Origin: Gavia stellata
Lineage: Eukaryota > Chordata > Aves > Gaviiformes > Gaviidae
Length of the DNA stretch: 64,000 bases
NCBI RefSeq assembly: GCF_030936135.1
Contig: NC_082631.1
Span: 924,721 to 988,720, forward strand
Direction of reading: 5' to 3'
Each line of letters begins with the position of its first letter. Position 1 is the first letter of the stretch. A model generated the notes under the pieces. The model was given only the letters and a program-made list of their open reading frames with translations. It had not been told where the DNA came from and ran no database searches. This document shows, piece after piece, positions 40,401 to 47,770 of this stretch. The position numbers were made by a program, and so were the translations under genes.

Positions 40401-42409
40401 CCTCGGAGGGATGGCGGGACAACCTCGCCCTTCCCAAGGGAAGCCGTGACAGTCTCCACCACGAGTGGACTTCACATCCCCCGGTAGATTTGACCGGCGA
40501 TAACGGACGTTGGGGTCCAGATCGCGAGGTAGAGCCCCGTTATTTTTCTCTCTCTCCCCCTCCGTGACCTCCGTAGGTCGCGATCCTCGGCCGGAGAAGA
40601 TGAACGTTGAGGTTTCTCCTCCAACTTGCATGGATCTTCTCGCGTGGAGGCGGCCAACCCGGTCTGAATCTCTGATCGAGGCAGACGTTCACCCCGGGGG
40701 GGGCGGAAATAGAATTAAAAAAAAGAGGAGGAAAGGTCCGGAGAGATGGTTTTGCTTTTGGTTTGGTGTTTTTTTTTTTTGGTCCCCCCCCCTCCCGTTT
40801 TCCGAAAATAAAAAAAAAAAAAAGCTTTTCCCCCCGCCCCGGCCGGGGTCGATCAGATTTCAGGCGAGGTTTCGGCACGCCGCCCGCCCTTCCTTCCCCT
40901 TCCCCTTTCGCCGCGATGTCCTGGTGACCTGCGGGGCTGGGGAGGGCGGAGGGGGGGGCGTTGGCGGAAAACCAGGGAATTTTTCGGAGCAGGGTTTCTC
41001 CTCGGATTGCGACACGGGTGTGTGTGGGGCATCTCTCTGGCGAGGTCGAGGTTTAGGGCAGCAACATCCCGACTTTGACCCCGCAAGCGCTTCCCGCCTC
41101 CGCGCTTCCTAACTCTTGGAACGCCGCGAGGGGGTGCGGTGCTAGGATCCGCCGTCGGCCCGAATAAAGGTAACGAGGTCAAAAATCAAACCAAAAAAAA
41201 CCCCAAAAACCAAATCTGGAGGATCTCGGTGTCCCCAAGAGACCCCTCCGGGTGGGACGTAGCCGGGGAGAGCGAGGGCTGCGAGGTCGGAACCGCCTCT
41301 GGATTCCTCCGTCTCCCGAAAATAAAACATAAAAATCACGAAGGTGAGATGAAAACCTGGAAGCGTCGCTGCTCTTCCCAGCGAGGGAAGGGGAAATCCG
41401 GCCGCTGGCGGCTTGAAACAGGGGGGGACGGAAGGTTGAGGGAATTCCTTTTGGATTTGAAGCCTCTCGGGTTTAAACCCAAATTCCTCCCGGGCGAGGA
41501 GCGGAGCCGCCAAATCCCGGCACGCTTTGGCGGCGACACCGGCGCCGTTCTTCCGTAGCGTAGGGTCCGTCCCCGGTGCCCGCGACACCGCGCGGGAGCT
41601 TTTTTATTTTATACGGATTCTTTCCCAGCATGGGATCTTTTTTTCCGGGGTTCTTCTCTCGCTGCAAATCCTTTGGGATTTTCCACGACGGATTATTTTC
41701 TTTTTTCCCACCATTTTAAGAGTCGTCCGTCGCCAAGCCGATTTTTTTTCGCTTGCCAAAAAAAACCAACCTCTCCGGCGTTTTCACGGTCGAGATTCCG
41801 TTTGCCTCGCCGCAGCTGGATGACTCTCCCGTCTCTCTCCCATCTCTTTTTTTTCCGCAGGGAGAAGATCCCTTTACGGATGAAATCGCGGATCAGGACG
41901 TGGATGAAGCTTTGGAAGGCGGAGATGGCGCCGGGGAAGGAGCCACCGAAACCGCCGCCGTCGAGGCTGCCCGGGAAGGAGAAGGAGGAATCGGGGAAGC
42001 TACGGAAGCAGCAGAAGCTTCCGAAGAGTTTTCCAAACCTGAGGAATTTCTTAAAAACCTGGGGGAGCACGATCAGCCCCCCAAACCGCTGCTGATGCCC
42101 CCGTTCCTGCAAGACGACGAGCTGGAAGCGGAGGAGATGCCGTCGGAGGTGACGTCGGAAGCGACGGCCGCGACCACTTCGGAAGCGACGACGGCGCCGC
42201 CGCCTTCGGAAGCCACGGAAGAGCCGCCTGCCGTTGCCGAAAACCCCCAAGAATCGGCGGTTTCCCCCCAAAATGAAACTGAGGGTTGGGCAGGCAAAGA
42301 GGAGGAAAACGGGAGCGAGGCGGCGGCCGCGGCCGGCGGCAGCGAGGAAGAGGAGGAGGAAGAGGAGGAAGAAGCTCCACCGGCGGCTGCGGAGCCGCAG
42401 CCGGAATAA
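22474..42409 (+). CDS. AKAP8: AKAP8 (AKAP95-like nuclear A-kinase anchor protein 8), 13 coding exons
   Basis: Coding exons: 22474-22492, 28196-28234, 28918-28950, 30627-30915, 31846-32452, 32881-33025, 33425-33472, 35488-35584, 36248-36389, 37057-37150, 38051-38181, 38550-38645, 41861-42409. They total 2289 nt (762 residues plus stop) with phases closing. Order of elements: Tyr/Gly/Ala-rich N-terminus, KINQRLDML motif, Arg/Asp/Tyr-rich region with eleven DYG units (253-285), basic patch (PKRRGF...GRKRKQ), acidic linker, finger 1 (C431, C434, H447, H453), finger 2 (C520, C523, H537, H543), the helix [20 protein letters not shown], and an acidic Ala/Glu tail. In mammals AKAP95 anchors PKA RII, recruits condensin and binds DPY30 and splicing factors. 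The mammalian RII-binding helix is not recognisable in this tail. The human protein is 692 residues. Confidence 0.93.
22588..22623 (+). repeat. (CGG)n plus poly-G tract at AKAP8 intron 1 start
   Basis: About seven CGG triplets run directly into roughly 13-14 consecutive G, starting about 95 bp downstream of the exon 1 donor. Confidence 0.9.
25224..25266 (+). repeat. Two-copy 22-bp direct repeat, AKAP8 intron 1
   Basis: GAAAGCTTGAGGTCTTTGCT occurs twice in tandem. Confidence 0.9.
26307..27005 (+). repeat. 39-bp minisatellite in AKAP8 intron 1 (about 18 units)
   Basis: The unit contains AAAAGCTTTGCAAAAT followed by a GGGGGC(T/C)GCC-type G-rich part and CCAAAAA. AGCTTT recurs at 26579, 26617, 26656, 26694, 26734, 26772 and 26811, spacing 38-40 bp. 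Units at both ends are more divergent. Long open frames here result from 39 being divisible by 3. Confidence 0.95.
28196..28234 (+). CDS. AKAP8: AKAP8 coding exon 2 (residues 7-20)
   Basis: The exon encodes [13 protein letters not shown] and matches human GYGAWSAGPANTQ. Acceptor CTTGCAG|G, donor CAAG|GTGAGT, 39 nt. Confidence 0.92.
28918..28950 (+). CDS. AKAP8: AKAP8 coding exon 3 (residues 20-31), micro-exon
   Basis: The exon encodes [11 protein letters not shown]; human has GAYGTGVASWQ. It is 33 nt with donor CAAG|GTATGT. Confidence 0.9.
30012..30070 (+). pseudogene. tRNA-like fragment (D-arm and T-arm, anticodon arm missing)
   Basis: TAGCTCATGG at 30024 can form a D-arm with GAGC at 30042-30045, and GGATTCGAGCC at 30052-30062 resembles a pol III B box and T-loop flanked by CCGG/CCGG. 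The space between them is too short for an anticodon arm, so this could be a tRNA pseudogene, the head of a tRNA-derived SINE, or chance. Confidence 0.25.
30627..30915 (+). CDS. AKAP8: AKAP8 coding exon 4 (residues 31-127)
   Basis: The exon encodes a [12 protein letters not shown] start, an Ala/Thr/Tyr-rich stretch, then [14 protein letters not shown], conserved with human. Acceptor TGCCAG|G, donor GAG|GTGACT (weak at +5), phase 2. Confidence 0.92.
31846..32452 (+). CDS. AKAP8: AKAP8 coding exon 5 (residues 127-329), Tyr/Arg-rich region with DYG repeat
   Basis: The exon begins [14 protein letters not shown] (human SSFRFQPFESYDSR), includes [11 protein letters not shown] and [17 protein letters not shown], then eleven tandem DYG units and a GMG-rich stretch. 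The corresponding human region contains the tyrosines reported to drive AKAP95 condensates. Donor ATG|GTAAGT, phase 0. Confidence 0.93.
32222..32320 (+). repeat. Eleven-unit (GAY TAY GGN) DYG repeat in AKAP8 exon 5
   Basis: Eleven consecutive 9-bp units encode Asp-Tyr-Gly, followed by DYDYG. Third codon positions vary between units (TAC/TAT, GGC/GGT/GGA/GGG), so the array is not a very recent slippage product. Confidence 0.95.
32881..33025 (+). CDS. AKAP8: AKAP8 coding exon 6 (residues 330-378), basic patch
   Basis: The exon encodes [13 protein letters not shown], the basic GRKRKQ motif and a [13 protein letters not shown] segment, matching human PKRRGFDRFG and EPDTKLARVDSE. Probable nuclear localisation signal. 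Donor AACG|GTACGA. Confidence 0.92.
33425..33472 (+). CDS. AKAP8: AKAP8 coding exon 7 (residues 378-394), ambiguous acceptor and donor
   Basis: The exon encodes [16 protein letters not shown] (acidic). The acceptor is GCAGCAG, a NAGNAG site; use of the downstream AG removes one residue. The donor lies in AAAG|GTGTAAGT. The frame into exon 8 requires the first GT (33473), although the second (GTAAGT at 33475) is the stronger match. The exon is supported by frame and composition rather than close homology. Confidence 0.75.
35488..35584 (+). CDS. AKAP8: AKAP8 coding exon 8 (residues 394-426)
   Basis: The exon encodes an acidic run followed by [18 protein letters not shown], matching human [18 protein letters not shown]. 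Acceptor TCCCCAG|CA, donor GACAG|GTAAGG, phase 1 to 2. Confidence 0.9.
36248..36389 (+). CDS. AKAP8: AKAP8 coding exon 9 (residues 426-473), zinc finger 1
   Basis: The exon encodes [13 protein letters not shown] and [19 protein letters not shown], near-identical to human. C431, C434, H447 and H453 form the C2H2 finger which in mammals contributes to chromatin and condensin targeting. Confidence 0.96.
36437..36517 (+). repeat. Four-copy ~25-bp repeat in AKAP8 intron 9
   Basis: Units of GGGGTTTTTCAGGCTTAATT type are repeated four times starting about 48 bp downstream of exon 9. Each contains a TTTTCAG|G acceptor-like sequence. Confidence 0.9.
37057..37150 (+). CDS. AKAP8: AKAP8 coding exon 10 (residues 474-505)
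   Basis: The exon encodes [17 protein letters not shown] and KPDPFKG, conserved with human. Acceptor TTCTAG|G, donor AAGG|GTAAGC. Confidence 0.95.
38051..38181 (+). CDS. AKAP8: AKAP8 coding exon 11 (residues 505-548), zinc finger 2
   Basis: The exon encodes [20 protein letters not shown] and [14 protein letters not shown] (C520, C523, H537, H543). At 131 nt it matches AKAP8L exon 11. Confidence 0.96.
38550..38645 (+). CDS. AKAP8: AKAP8 coding exon 12 (residues 549-580)
   Basis: The exon encodes [20 protein letters not shown] and [11 protein letters not shown], almost identical to human. Donor AAG|GTGAGT, phase 0. Confidence 0.96.
39119..39153. repeat. Homopolymer C-T-C mirror tract in AKAP8 intron 12
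   Basis: A run of about 12 C, then 14 T, then 8 C: a mirror-symmetric polypyrimidine tract of the kind able to form intramolecular triplex (H-DNA). Confidence 0.85.
39830..40540 (-). mobile_element. Degraded CR1/L3-type LINE reverse-transcriptase fragment
   Basis: Read on the minus strand, this shows in order [20 protein letters not shown], then [13 protein letters not shown], then [12 protein letters not shown] (the catalytic-domain motif of CR1-clade LINEs), then [15 protein letters not shown] and a CGVPQG block. The pieces lie in different frames with in-frame stops and an A/T-rich insertion at about 39980-40010, so the element is long dead. It lies antisense within AKAP8 intron 12. No intact 3' end or target-site duplication was found. 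Confidence 0.85.
41861..42409 (+). CDS. AKAP8: AKAP8 coding exon 13 (residues 581-762), acidic tail
   Basis: The exon begins [13 protein letters not shown], matching human GEDPFTSETVDPE, then diverges. It has an [20 protein letters not shown] segment, repeated SEAT units, a Glu run and the stop TAA at 42407-42409. The amphipathic helix of human AKAP95 (VAADVLAEVITAAVRAV) has no visible counterpart. Confidence 0.93.
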   Translation, partial: GEDPFTDEIADQDVDEALEGGDGAGEGATETAAVEAAREGEGGIGEATEAAEASEEFSKPEEFLKNLGEHDQPPKPLLMPPFLQDDELEAEEMPSEVTSEATAATTSEATTAPPPSEATEEPPAVAENPQESAVSPQNETEGWAGKEEENGSEAAAAAGGSEEEEEEEEEEAPPAAAEPQPE

Positions 42410-42855
42410 CTGTGAATATTTGCGTGAAGGTGATGGTATAATCCGTGATTTTTTTTTTTTAATTTTTTTTTGGGGGGGGAGGGATTTATTCTCATTTTTC
42501 AAGCCCAGCGCTCGTCCGCCGCCGATGGGGGGTTTAATTAAGGGGAGGGACCCGGCTGCTTCGTTAAGGAGCCGCCCCGGCGCTTAATTCACCTCGTTAA
42601 GCTTTAATTCCGCTTCGTTTCCGCAAATTCTTTTTTGTTTTGTTGTTGTTGTTTTAGGAGGAAGAGCGCCGGAAGCCGTACCTTCCCCGGAAAACCCTCC
42701 GGCTGCGGCTCCGCCTGGGGATTTTTTTTTTTTTTTGGGGGGGTGTGGGGTGTGTGTGGGGGGAAACGGGGAATTTTAGAAAGGAAAAAAAAAAAAAACC
42801 AACCCTGAAATTTCCTGAAATTTGGAAAAATAATAAAAGCAGCGATTCCATCCCG
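42410..42855 (+). other. AKAP8: AKAP8 3'UTR
   Basis: Non-coding sequence with long T, G and A homopolymer runs, ending shortly after a canonical AATAAA. A pyrimidine-rich TTGTTGTTTTAG|G (acceptor at 42656-42657) with a possible donor AAG|GTGATG near 42430 could support a 3'UTR intron, but nothing requires it. Confidence 0.7.
42832..42837 (+). terminator. AKAP8: Polyadenylation signal AATAAA of AKAP8
   Basis: Canonical AATAAA 423 bp after the stop codon, followed by a moderately T/G-containing stretch (TTCGGGTTTTCAG). It is the first canonical hexamer after the stop. Confidence 0.75.
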
Positions 42856-43420
42856 GCGCCTCTTCGGGTTTTCAGCGCGGCGGTGCCGCGGGACGGAGCC
42901 CGCGTCCTTCCCTCCTCCCTAACGCCTAAAATACGCCATTATTATTTAGGTTATTTCCTAAAATTGGGAATTTTGGGGTTATTTCCTAAAATTGGGAATT
43001 TTTTTTCTAACGGGAAATGCATTTCTTTTCGTCCACCTCCGTTACCGCCGGAGAATTCGGGTTGGTGATTGAGGTTTGGTTTATTTTTTGAAGCAGCGGC
43101 TTGATTCGCTCGCGAGCCGGAGGGGTGGTTGGCACGGGGTGACTCCGGGCGAAGAAAAGAGGTTTTTTTTCCCCCCCAAAAAAAACCCTTTTCCGGCAAA
43201 ATTTGCAGGTTGGGGCTGCATCCTCCGTCTCCGAACCCGTTTCCTGAAGGATTCACCAAAAAAAGGAAGCGACGGTTTGGTACTTGCCGGGGAGGCAGGA
43301 CGCGGAGTGAAACCCTTTGGGTTTTTACCAAAACCTCCCTTTTTTTCCCCAAAAAAATGCCCCTCCAGGCGGGTTTATAGGCCAAACCACAGAATTATTG
43401 TTGTACAGCCCCCGGCTGCC
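42856..43420. other. Short spacer downstream of AKAP8
   Basis: Unique sequence rich in homopolymers, with one perfect 26-bp duplication (listed separately). No gene is seen. Confidence 0.6.
42949..43002 (+). repeat. Two-copy 26-bp direct repeat
   Basis: GGTTATTTCCTAAAATTGGG... (26 bp) occurs at 42949 and again at 42977, separated by two bases. Confidence 0.92.
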
Positions 43421-43424
43421 GCAG

Positions 43425-46080
43425 CGGGCAGCTGCCCATTCGTGCACCGAGCTCAGCCCCGGTCTCAGCCTCCCTCGGTGCAGGGTTGGACAGCCGCCCA
43501 TTCATGCACTGAGCTCAGCCCCGTTCTCAGCCTCAGCACAGGGATGGACAGCCACCCATTTGTGCACTGAGCTCAGCCTCAGTCTCAGCACAGGGACGGA
43601 CAGCCGCCCATTCGTGCACCGAGCTTAGCCCCGGTCTCAGCCTCCCTCGGTGCAGGGTTGGACAGCCGCCCATTTGTGCACTGAGCTCAGCCCCGGTCTC
43701 AGCCTCGGCACAGGGTTGTACAGCCGCCCATTTGTGCACCGAGCTCAGCCCCGTTCTCAGCCTCAGCATAGGGGTGGACAGCCGCCCATTCCTGCGCCGA
43801 GCTCAGCCCCGTTCTCAGCCTCAGCACAGGGAGGGACAGCCACCCATTTGTGCACCGAGCTCAGCCCCGGTCTCAGCCTCAGTGCAGAGATGGAGAGCCG
43901 CCCATTCATGCACTGAGCTCAGCCCCGTTCTCAGCCTCAGCATAGGGGTGGACAGCCACCCATTCCTGCGCTGAGCTTAGCCCCGGTCTCAGCACAGGGA
44001 CTGACAGCTGCCCATTCGTGCACCGAGCTTAGCCCCGGTCTCAGCCTCCCTCGGTGCAGGGTTGGACAGCCGCCCATTCATGCACCGAGATCAGCCCCGG
44101 TCTCAGCCTCCCTCGATGCAGAGATGGACAACCGCCCATTCGTGCGCCGAGCTCAGCCCTGGCCTCAGCACAGGGAGGGACAGCTACCCATTTGTGCACC
44201 GAGCTCAGCCCCGGTCTCAGCCTCAGTGCAGAGATGGAGAGCCGCCCATTCATGCACAGAGATCAGCCCCGGTCTCGGCCTCAGCACAGGGGTGGACAGC
44301 CGCCCATTCATGCACTGAGCTCAGCCCTGGTCTCAGCACAGGGACTGACAGCTGCCCATTCGTGCACCGAGCTCAGCCCCGGTCTCAGCCTCAGCGCAGG
44401 GGTGGACAGCCGCCCATTCATGCACTGAGCTCAGCCCCGTTCTCAGCCTCAGCATAGGGGTGGACAGCCACCCATTCCTGCGCCGAGCTCAGCCCCGTTC
44501 TCAGCCTCAGCACAGGGAGGGACAGCTACCCATTTGTGCACCGAGCTCAGCCCCGGTCTCAGCCTCAGTGCAGAGATGGAGAGCCGCCCATTCATGCACA
44601 GAGATCAGCCCCGGTCTCAGCCTCAGCGCAGGGGTGGACAGCCGCCCATTCCTGCACTGAGCTTAGCCCCAGTCTCAGCACAGGGACTGACAGCTGCCCA
44701 TTCGTGCACCGAGCTTAGCCCCGTTCTCAGCCTCCCTCGGTGCAGGGTTGGACAGCCGCCCATTCGTGCACCGAGCTCAGCCCCGGTCTCAGCCTCAGCG
44801 CAGGGGTGGACAGCCGCCCATTCATGCACTGAGCTCAGCCCCGTTCTCAGCCTCAGCACAAGGGTGGACAGCCGCCCATTCCTGCGCCGAGCTTAGCCCC
44901 AGTCTCAGCACAGGGACTGACAGCTGCCCATTCGTGCACCGAGCTTAGCCCCGTTCTCAGCCTCCCTTGGTGCAGGGTTGGACAGCCGCCCATTCCTGCG
45001 CTGAGCTCAACCCCGTTCTCAGCCTCAGCACAGGGATGGACAGTCGCCCATTCCTGTGCCGAGCTTAGCCCCGGTCTCAGCCTCAGTGCAGAGATGGACA
45101 GCCACCCATTTGTGCACTGAGCTCAGCCCCGCCTCAGCACAGGGATGGAGAGCCGCCCATTTGTGCACTGAGCTCAGCCCCGTTCTCAGCCTCAGTGCAG
45201 AGATGGACAGCCACCCATTCGTGCACCGAGCTTAGCCCCGGTCTCAGCCTCCCTCGGTGCAGGGGTGGACAGCCGCCCATTCATGCACTGAGCTCAGCCC
45301 TGGTCTCAGCACAGGGACTGACAGCTGCCCATTCATGCACTGAGCTCAGCCTCGGTCTCAGCCTCAGCGCAGGGGTGGACAGCCGCCCATTCCTGTGCCG
45401 AGCTTAGCCCCAGTCTCAGCACAGGGACTGACAGCTGCCCATTCGTGCACCGAGCTTAGCCCCGGTCTCAGCCTCCCTCGGTGCAGGGGTGGACAGCCGC
45501 CCATTCATGCACTGAGCTCAGCCCCGTTCTCAGCCTCAGCATAGGGGTGGACAGCCGCCCATTCCTGCGCCGAGCTCAGCCCCGTTCTCAGCCTCAGCAC
45601 AGGGAGGGACAGCCACCCATTTGTGCACCGAGCTCAGCCCCGGTCTCAGCCTCAGTGCAGAGATGGAGAGCCGCCCATTCATGCACTGAGCTCAGCCCCG
45701 GTCTCGGCCTCAGCACAGGGGTGGACAGCCGCCCATTCATGCACTGAGCTCAGCCCCGTTCTCAGCCTCAGCACAGGGGTGGACAGCCGCCCATTCCTGC
45801 GCCGAGCTTAGCCCCAGTCTCAGCACAGGGACTGACAGCTGCCCATTCGTGCACCGAGCTTAGCCCCGTTCTCAGCCTCCCTCGGTGCAGGGTTGGACAG
45901 CCGCCCATTTGTGCACTGAGCTCAGCCCCGTTCTCAGCCTCAGTGCAGAGATGGACAGCCACCCATTCGTGCACCGAGCTTAGCCCCGGTCTCAGCCTCC
46001 CTCGGTGCAGGGGTGGACAGCCACCCATTCATGCACTGAGCTCAGCCCCGGTCTCAGCCTCCCTCAGCGCAGGGATGGAG
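43425..46080. repeat. 58-bp GC-rich minisatellite (about 45 units) upstream of the third CpG island
   Basis: The modal period is 58 bp (GCTCAGCCCC at 43743, 43801 and 43859). The core is GAGCTCAGCCCCGGTCTCAG followed by a variable middle and CAGCCGCCCATTCGTGCACC. Three length classes exist: modal; a shorter one lacking CCTCAG; and a longer one with CCTCCCTCGGTGCAGG. Because 58 is not a multiple of 3, translations cycle through frames; they are not proteins. The array ends abruptly at the CpG island. Confidence 0.97.
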
Positions 46081-46248
46081 GTCGGTGCTGGTCCGGGACC
46101 GGTGATATTGGGGGGGGGCGCCCCCTGGGTGTGTCCCCCCATAGCCCCCCCCGTGTGATGTCATCCCCTGTGCCGCGCATCACCCGCTGCGCTGAGCCTC
46201 TGCCCCGCCCCCCCCCCCCCCTCGCGCGCGCTCCCTCCCCTCCTCCCG

Positions 46249-46323
46249 TGACGTCACGGCGCGGGGCGCGAGGGCGGGGCCCGGCGGCCGCGGGTGGGCG
46301 GGGCCCGCTGCGCCCTGACGTCA
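46249..46323 (+). promoter_or_regulatory. Two full CRE sites (TGACGTCA)
   Basis: Palindromic TGACGTCA occurs at 46249-46256 and 46316-46323, 67 bp apart, within the CpG island and upstream of the first candidate donor. Full CREs in CpG-island promoters are typical CREB/ATF sites. Confidence 0.75.
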
Positions 46324-46329
46324 GGCGCA

Positions 46330-46569
46330 GCGCGGTGAGGTCAGTGCGGCGCCGCTGCCGGACCCGCTGCCCCTCGGTGCCCGTCTCCCCCCTCCCCCCG
46401 CCGCGGCCGCCTTCCCCCTTCCCCCCCTTCCCCCTCCCTCCTCCTCCTCCCCCCGCCGCTCGGTGACGCCCCCCCCGTCCCTCCGGGCCCCGCGGGACCC
46501 GGCCCCGGCGGGAGGGCGGCTCGCCCGGCCCGGCCCGGCCCCCTCCCGCTGCCGCCGCCGCCGCCTGAG
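46330..46569 (+). other. BRD4: Candidate non-coding exon 1 (BRD4?), start approximate
   Basis: A GC-rich leader ends in CCTGAG|GTAAGAG at 46569/46570, a strong donor. No start codon with a sustained frame precedes it. The 5' boundary is a guess downstream of the second CRE. Confidence 0.4.
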
Positions 46570-46648
46570 GTAAGAGCGGGGCCGCGGCGGGTGGGGAGGG
46601 AGCTGGGGGGGGGCCGGGATTCACCAACGCCTCATACGTCGCCCCGCC

Positions 46649-47219
46649 GGCGTAACCCGCATTGCGTAATGCGGCCGCTGCGTCAGGGAGGCCTACGTAA
46701 ACTGCGGCGCGGCGCCCGCCCGGAGGTTTGAGGCCTGCTGCGCAAACGGCGTAAGGTGGGGGTGCGGGCCCGCCGTTGGCGTAGCGGCGGTCACGCGCCG
46801 GCTGCGTAGGCCGCTGCGCAAGTGTGTGTGTGTCTGTGTGTCGGGGGGGGGGGGGCTGTTCTCCGCGCCGTACGCACTTTGCGCAATCGCCGGCGCGGCT
46901 GTTTGGCGGGGGAAGCGCGGACCCGCGGCCGGTACGGAGCTGCGCGGGGGGCGGCCGGGGCGGGGGGGGCGTCGCTCGGTCCGCGGGGCGGCGGGGGAGA
47001 GAGCGCGGAGCGCCCTCCCGCCTGCGCTCGCAGGGTTACGCCGCTTGCGTAATGCCGGCGCGGAGCTGCGGCGTTTGCGTACGGGGGAAGGTGGGAGCGG
47101 CGTAACGCGCGCGGCGCACACCGCCCCCCCCCCCCCCCATCCTCCCCGCTGCGCCGTTAGCGCAGGTCCGGGGGTGAGTTGCGCCGTTGTCGTAGGTCCG
47201 GTGTGGGGAGGGTTACGCC
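46649..47219. promoter_or_regulatory. Array of GCGTAA/TTACGC and TTGCGYAA motifs in the CpG island
   Basis: GGCGTAA at 46649, 46748 and 47099; TTACGCC at 47036 and 47213; TTGCGTAAT at 46662 and 47045; TTGCGCAAT at 46879; TACGTAA at 46694; TGCGCAA at 46739 and 46815; further near-copies at 46776, 46802, 47074, 47157 and 47179. The forms resemble C/EBP, PAR-bZIP and ATF half-sites; alternatively they are remnants of a decayed tandem repeat. Confidence 0.6.
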
Positions 47220-47283
47220 GTTGGCGGGCCGGTACGCAGAGTGCGTGCGGTGGGGCGGGGCGGCGCGGGGGCACTTCCTGCCG

Positions 47284-47365
47284 CCGCCATTTTGTCGGCG
47301 GACGGGAGGAGGAAGCGGCGGCTCCTGCGCGGAGGCAGCGGCCTGGCCCGGCCCCGCGGCCCGCG
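47284..47365 (+). other. BRD4: Candidate alternative non-coding exon 1 (BRD4?), start approximate
   Basis: CCGCCATTTTG (47284-47294) marks a probable initiation region, and the segment ends in CCGCG|GTGAGT at 47365/47366, a strong donor. Confidence 0.4.
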
Positions 47366-47770
47366 GTGAGTGACGCCGCCTCCGCCTTCCCCCGCCTCAC
47401 CCCTCACCCGGGGGACCCCCACCGGGCTGGGTAGGACCGGGCCGGCTCCAGCGAGGCGGGGGCTCCCGCCGCGCCGTTAGGCCTAGGCCGCCCGCCCCCG
47501 CCCTGGCCCTGCAGTCAGGCCCGGCGGTTGCTCGCTTGGAGCTGAGGTGAGGGGGGACGGACGGACAGCGAGAGCCATCGGAGCCGGGGAGCTGAGGCAG
47601 CCCGGGCCGGCAGCAGGCTGTGCGTGTGCCCGCCGGCCCGGTGCCCTTGAGGGGGGGGCGGCGGTGCCTTCCCGGGCAGCCCTGAGGTACCGAGCCGCCC
47701 GCCCGCCGCTCCCCACAACTTCCCCGCCATAGCACCCGCTCCGCCTCAACGCTCCGCGGTCGCTCAGCTG

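Larger units (their letters stand above)
38646..41860 (+). other. AKAP8: AKAP8 intron 12
   Basis: A 3.2-kb intron with unusually many homopolymer runs (A, T, C and G blocks of 8-20 bases), the triplex-prone tract at 39119 and the antisense CR1-like relic. AATAAA at 41162-41167 lies in the intron and could serve as an intronic polyadenylation signal, but nothing else supports that. Confidence 0.65.
46081..47770 (+). promoter_or_regulatory. BRD4: Third CpG island: putative BRD4 promoter
   Basis: About 1.7 kb of extremely GC- and CpG-rich sequence with long C and G runs, two perfect CRE palindromes, a YY1-type CCGCCATTTTG at 47284-47294 and at least two good donors (46570 and 47366) with no coding frame before them. 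BRD4 lies directly downstream of AKAP8 on the same strand in mammals and has a non-coding first exon with a long first intron, which fits. No BRD4 coding exon is present in the window, so the identity is inferred from gene order only. Confidence 0.55.

Noticed and set aside
41693..42502. Long minus-strand frame opposite AKAP8 exon 13
   Set aside because: Arg/Ser-rich shadow of the acidic coding strand; no independent support.
43425..46158. Multiple overlapping open frames encoding WTAAHSCTELSP-like repeats
   Set aside because: These are translations of the 58-bp minisatellite, which moves through all frames; they are not genes.
46064..47434. Pro/Arg/Gly-rich open frames on both strands of the third CpG island
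   Set aside because: Expected by chance in very GC-rich DNA with few stop codons; no conserved domain or start context.
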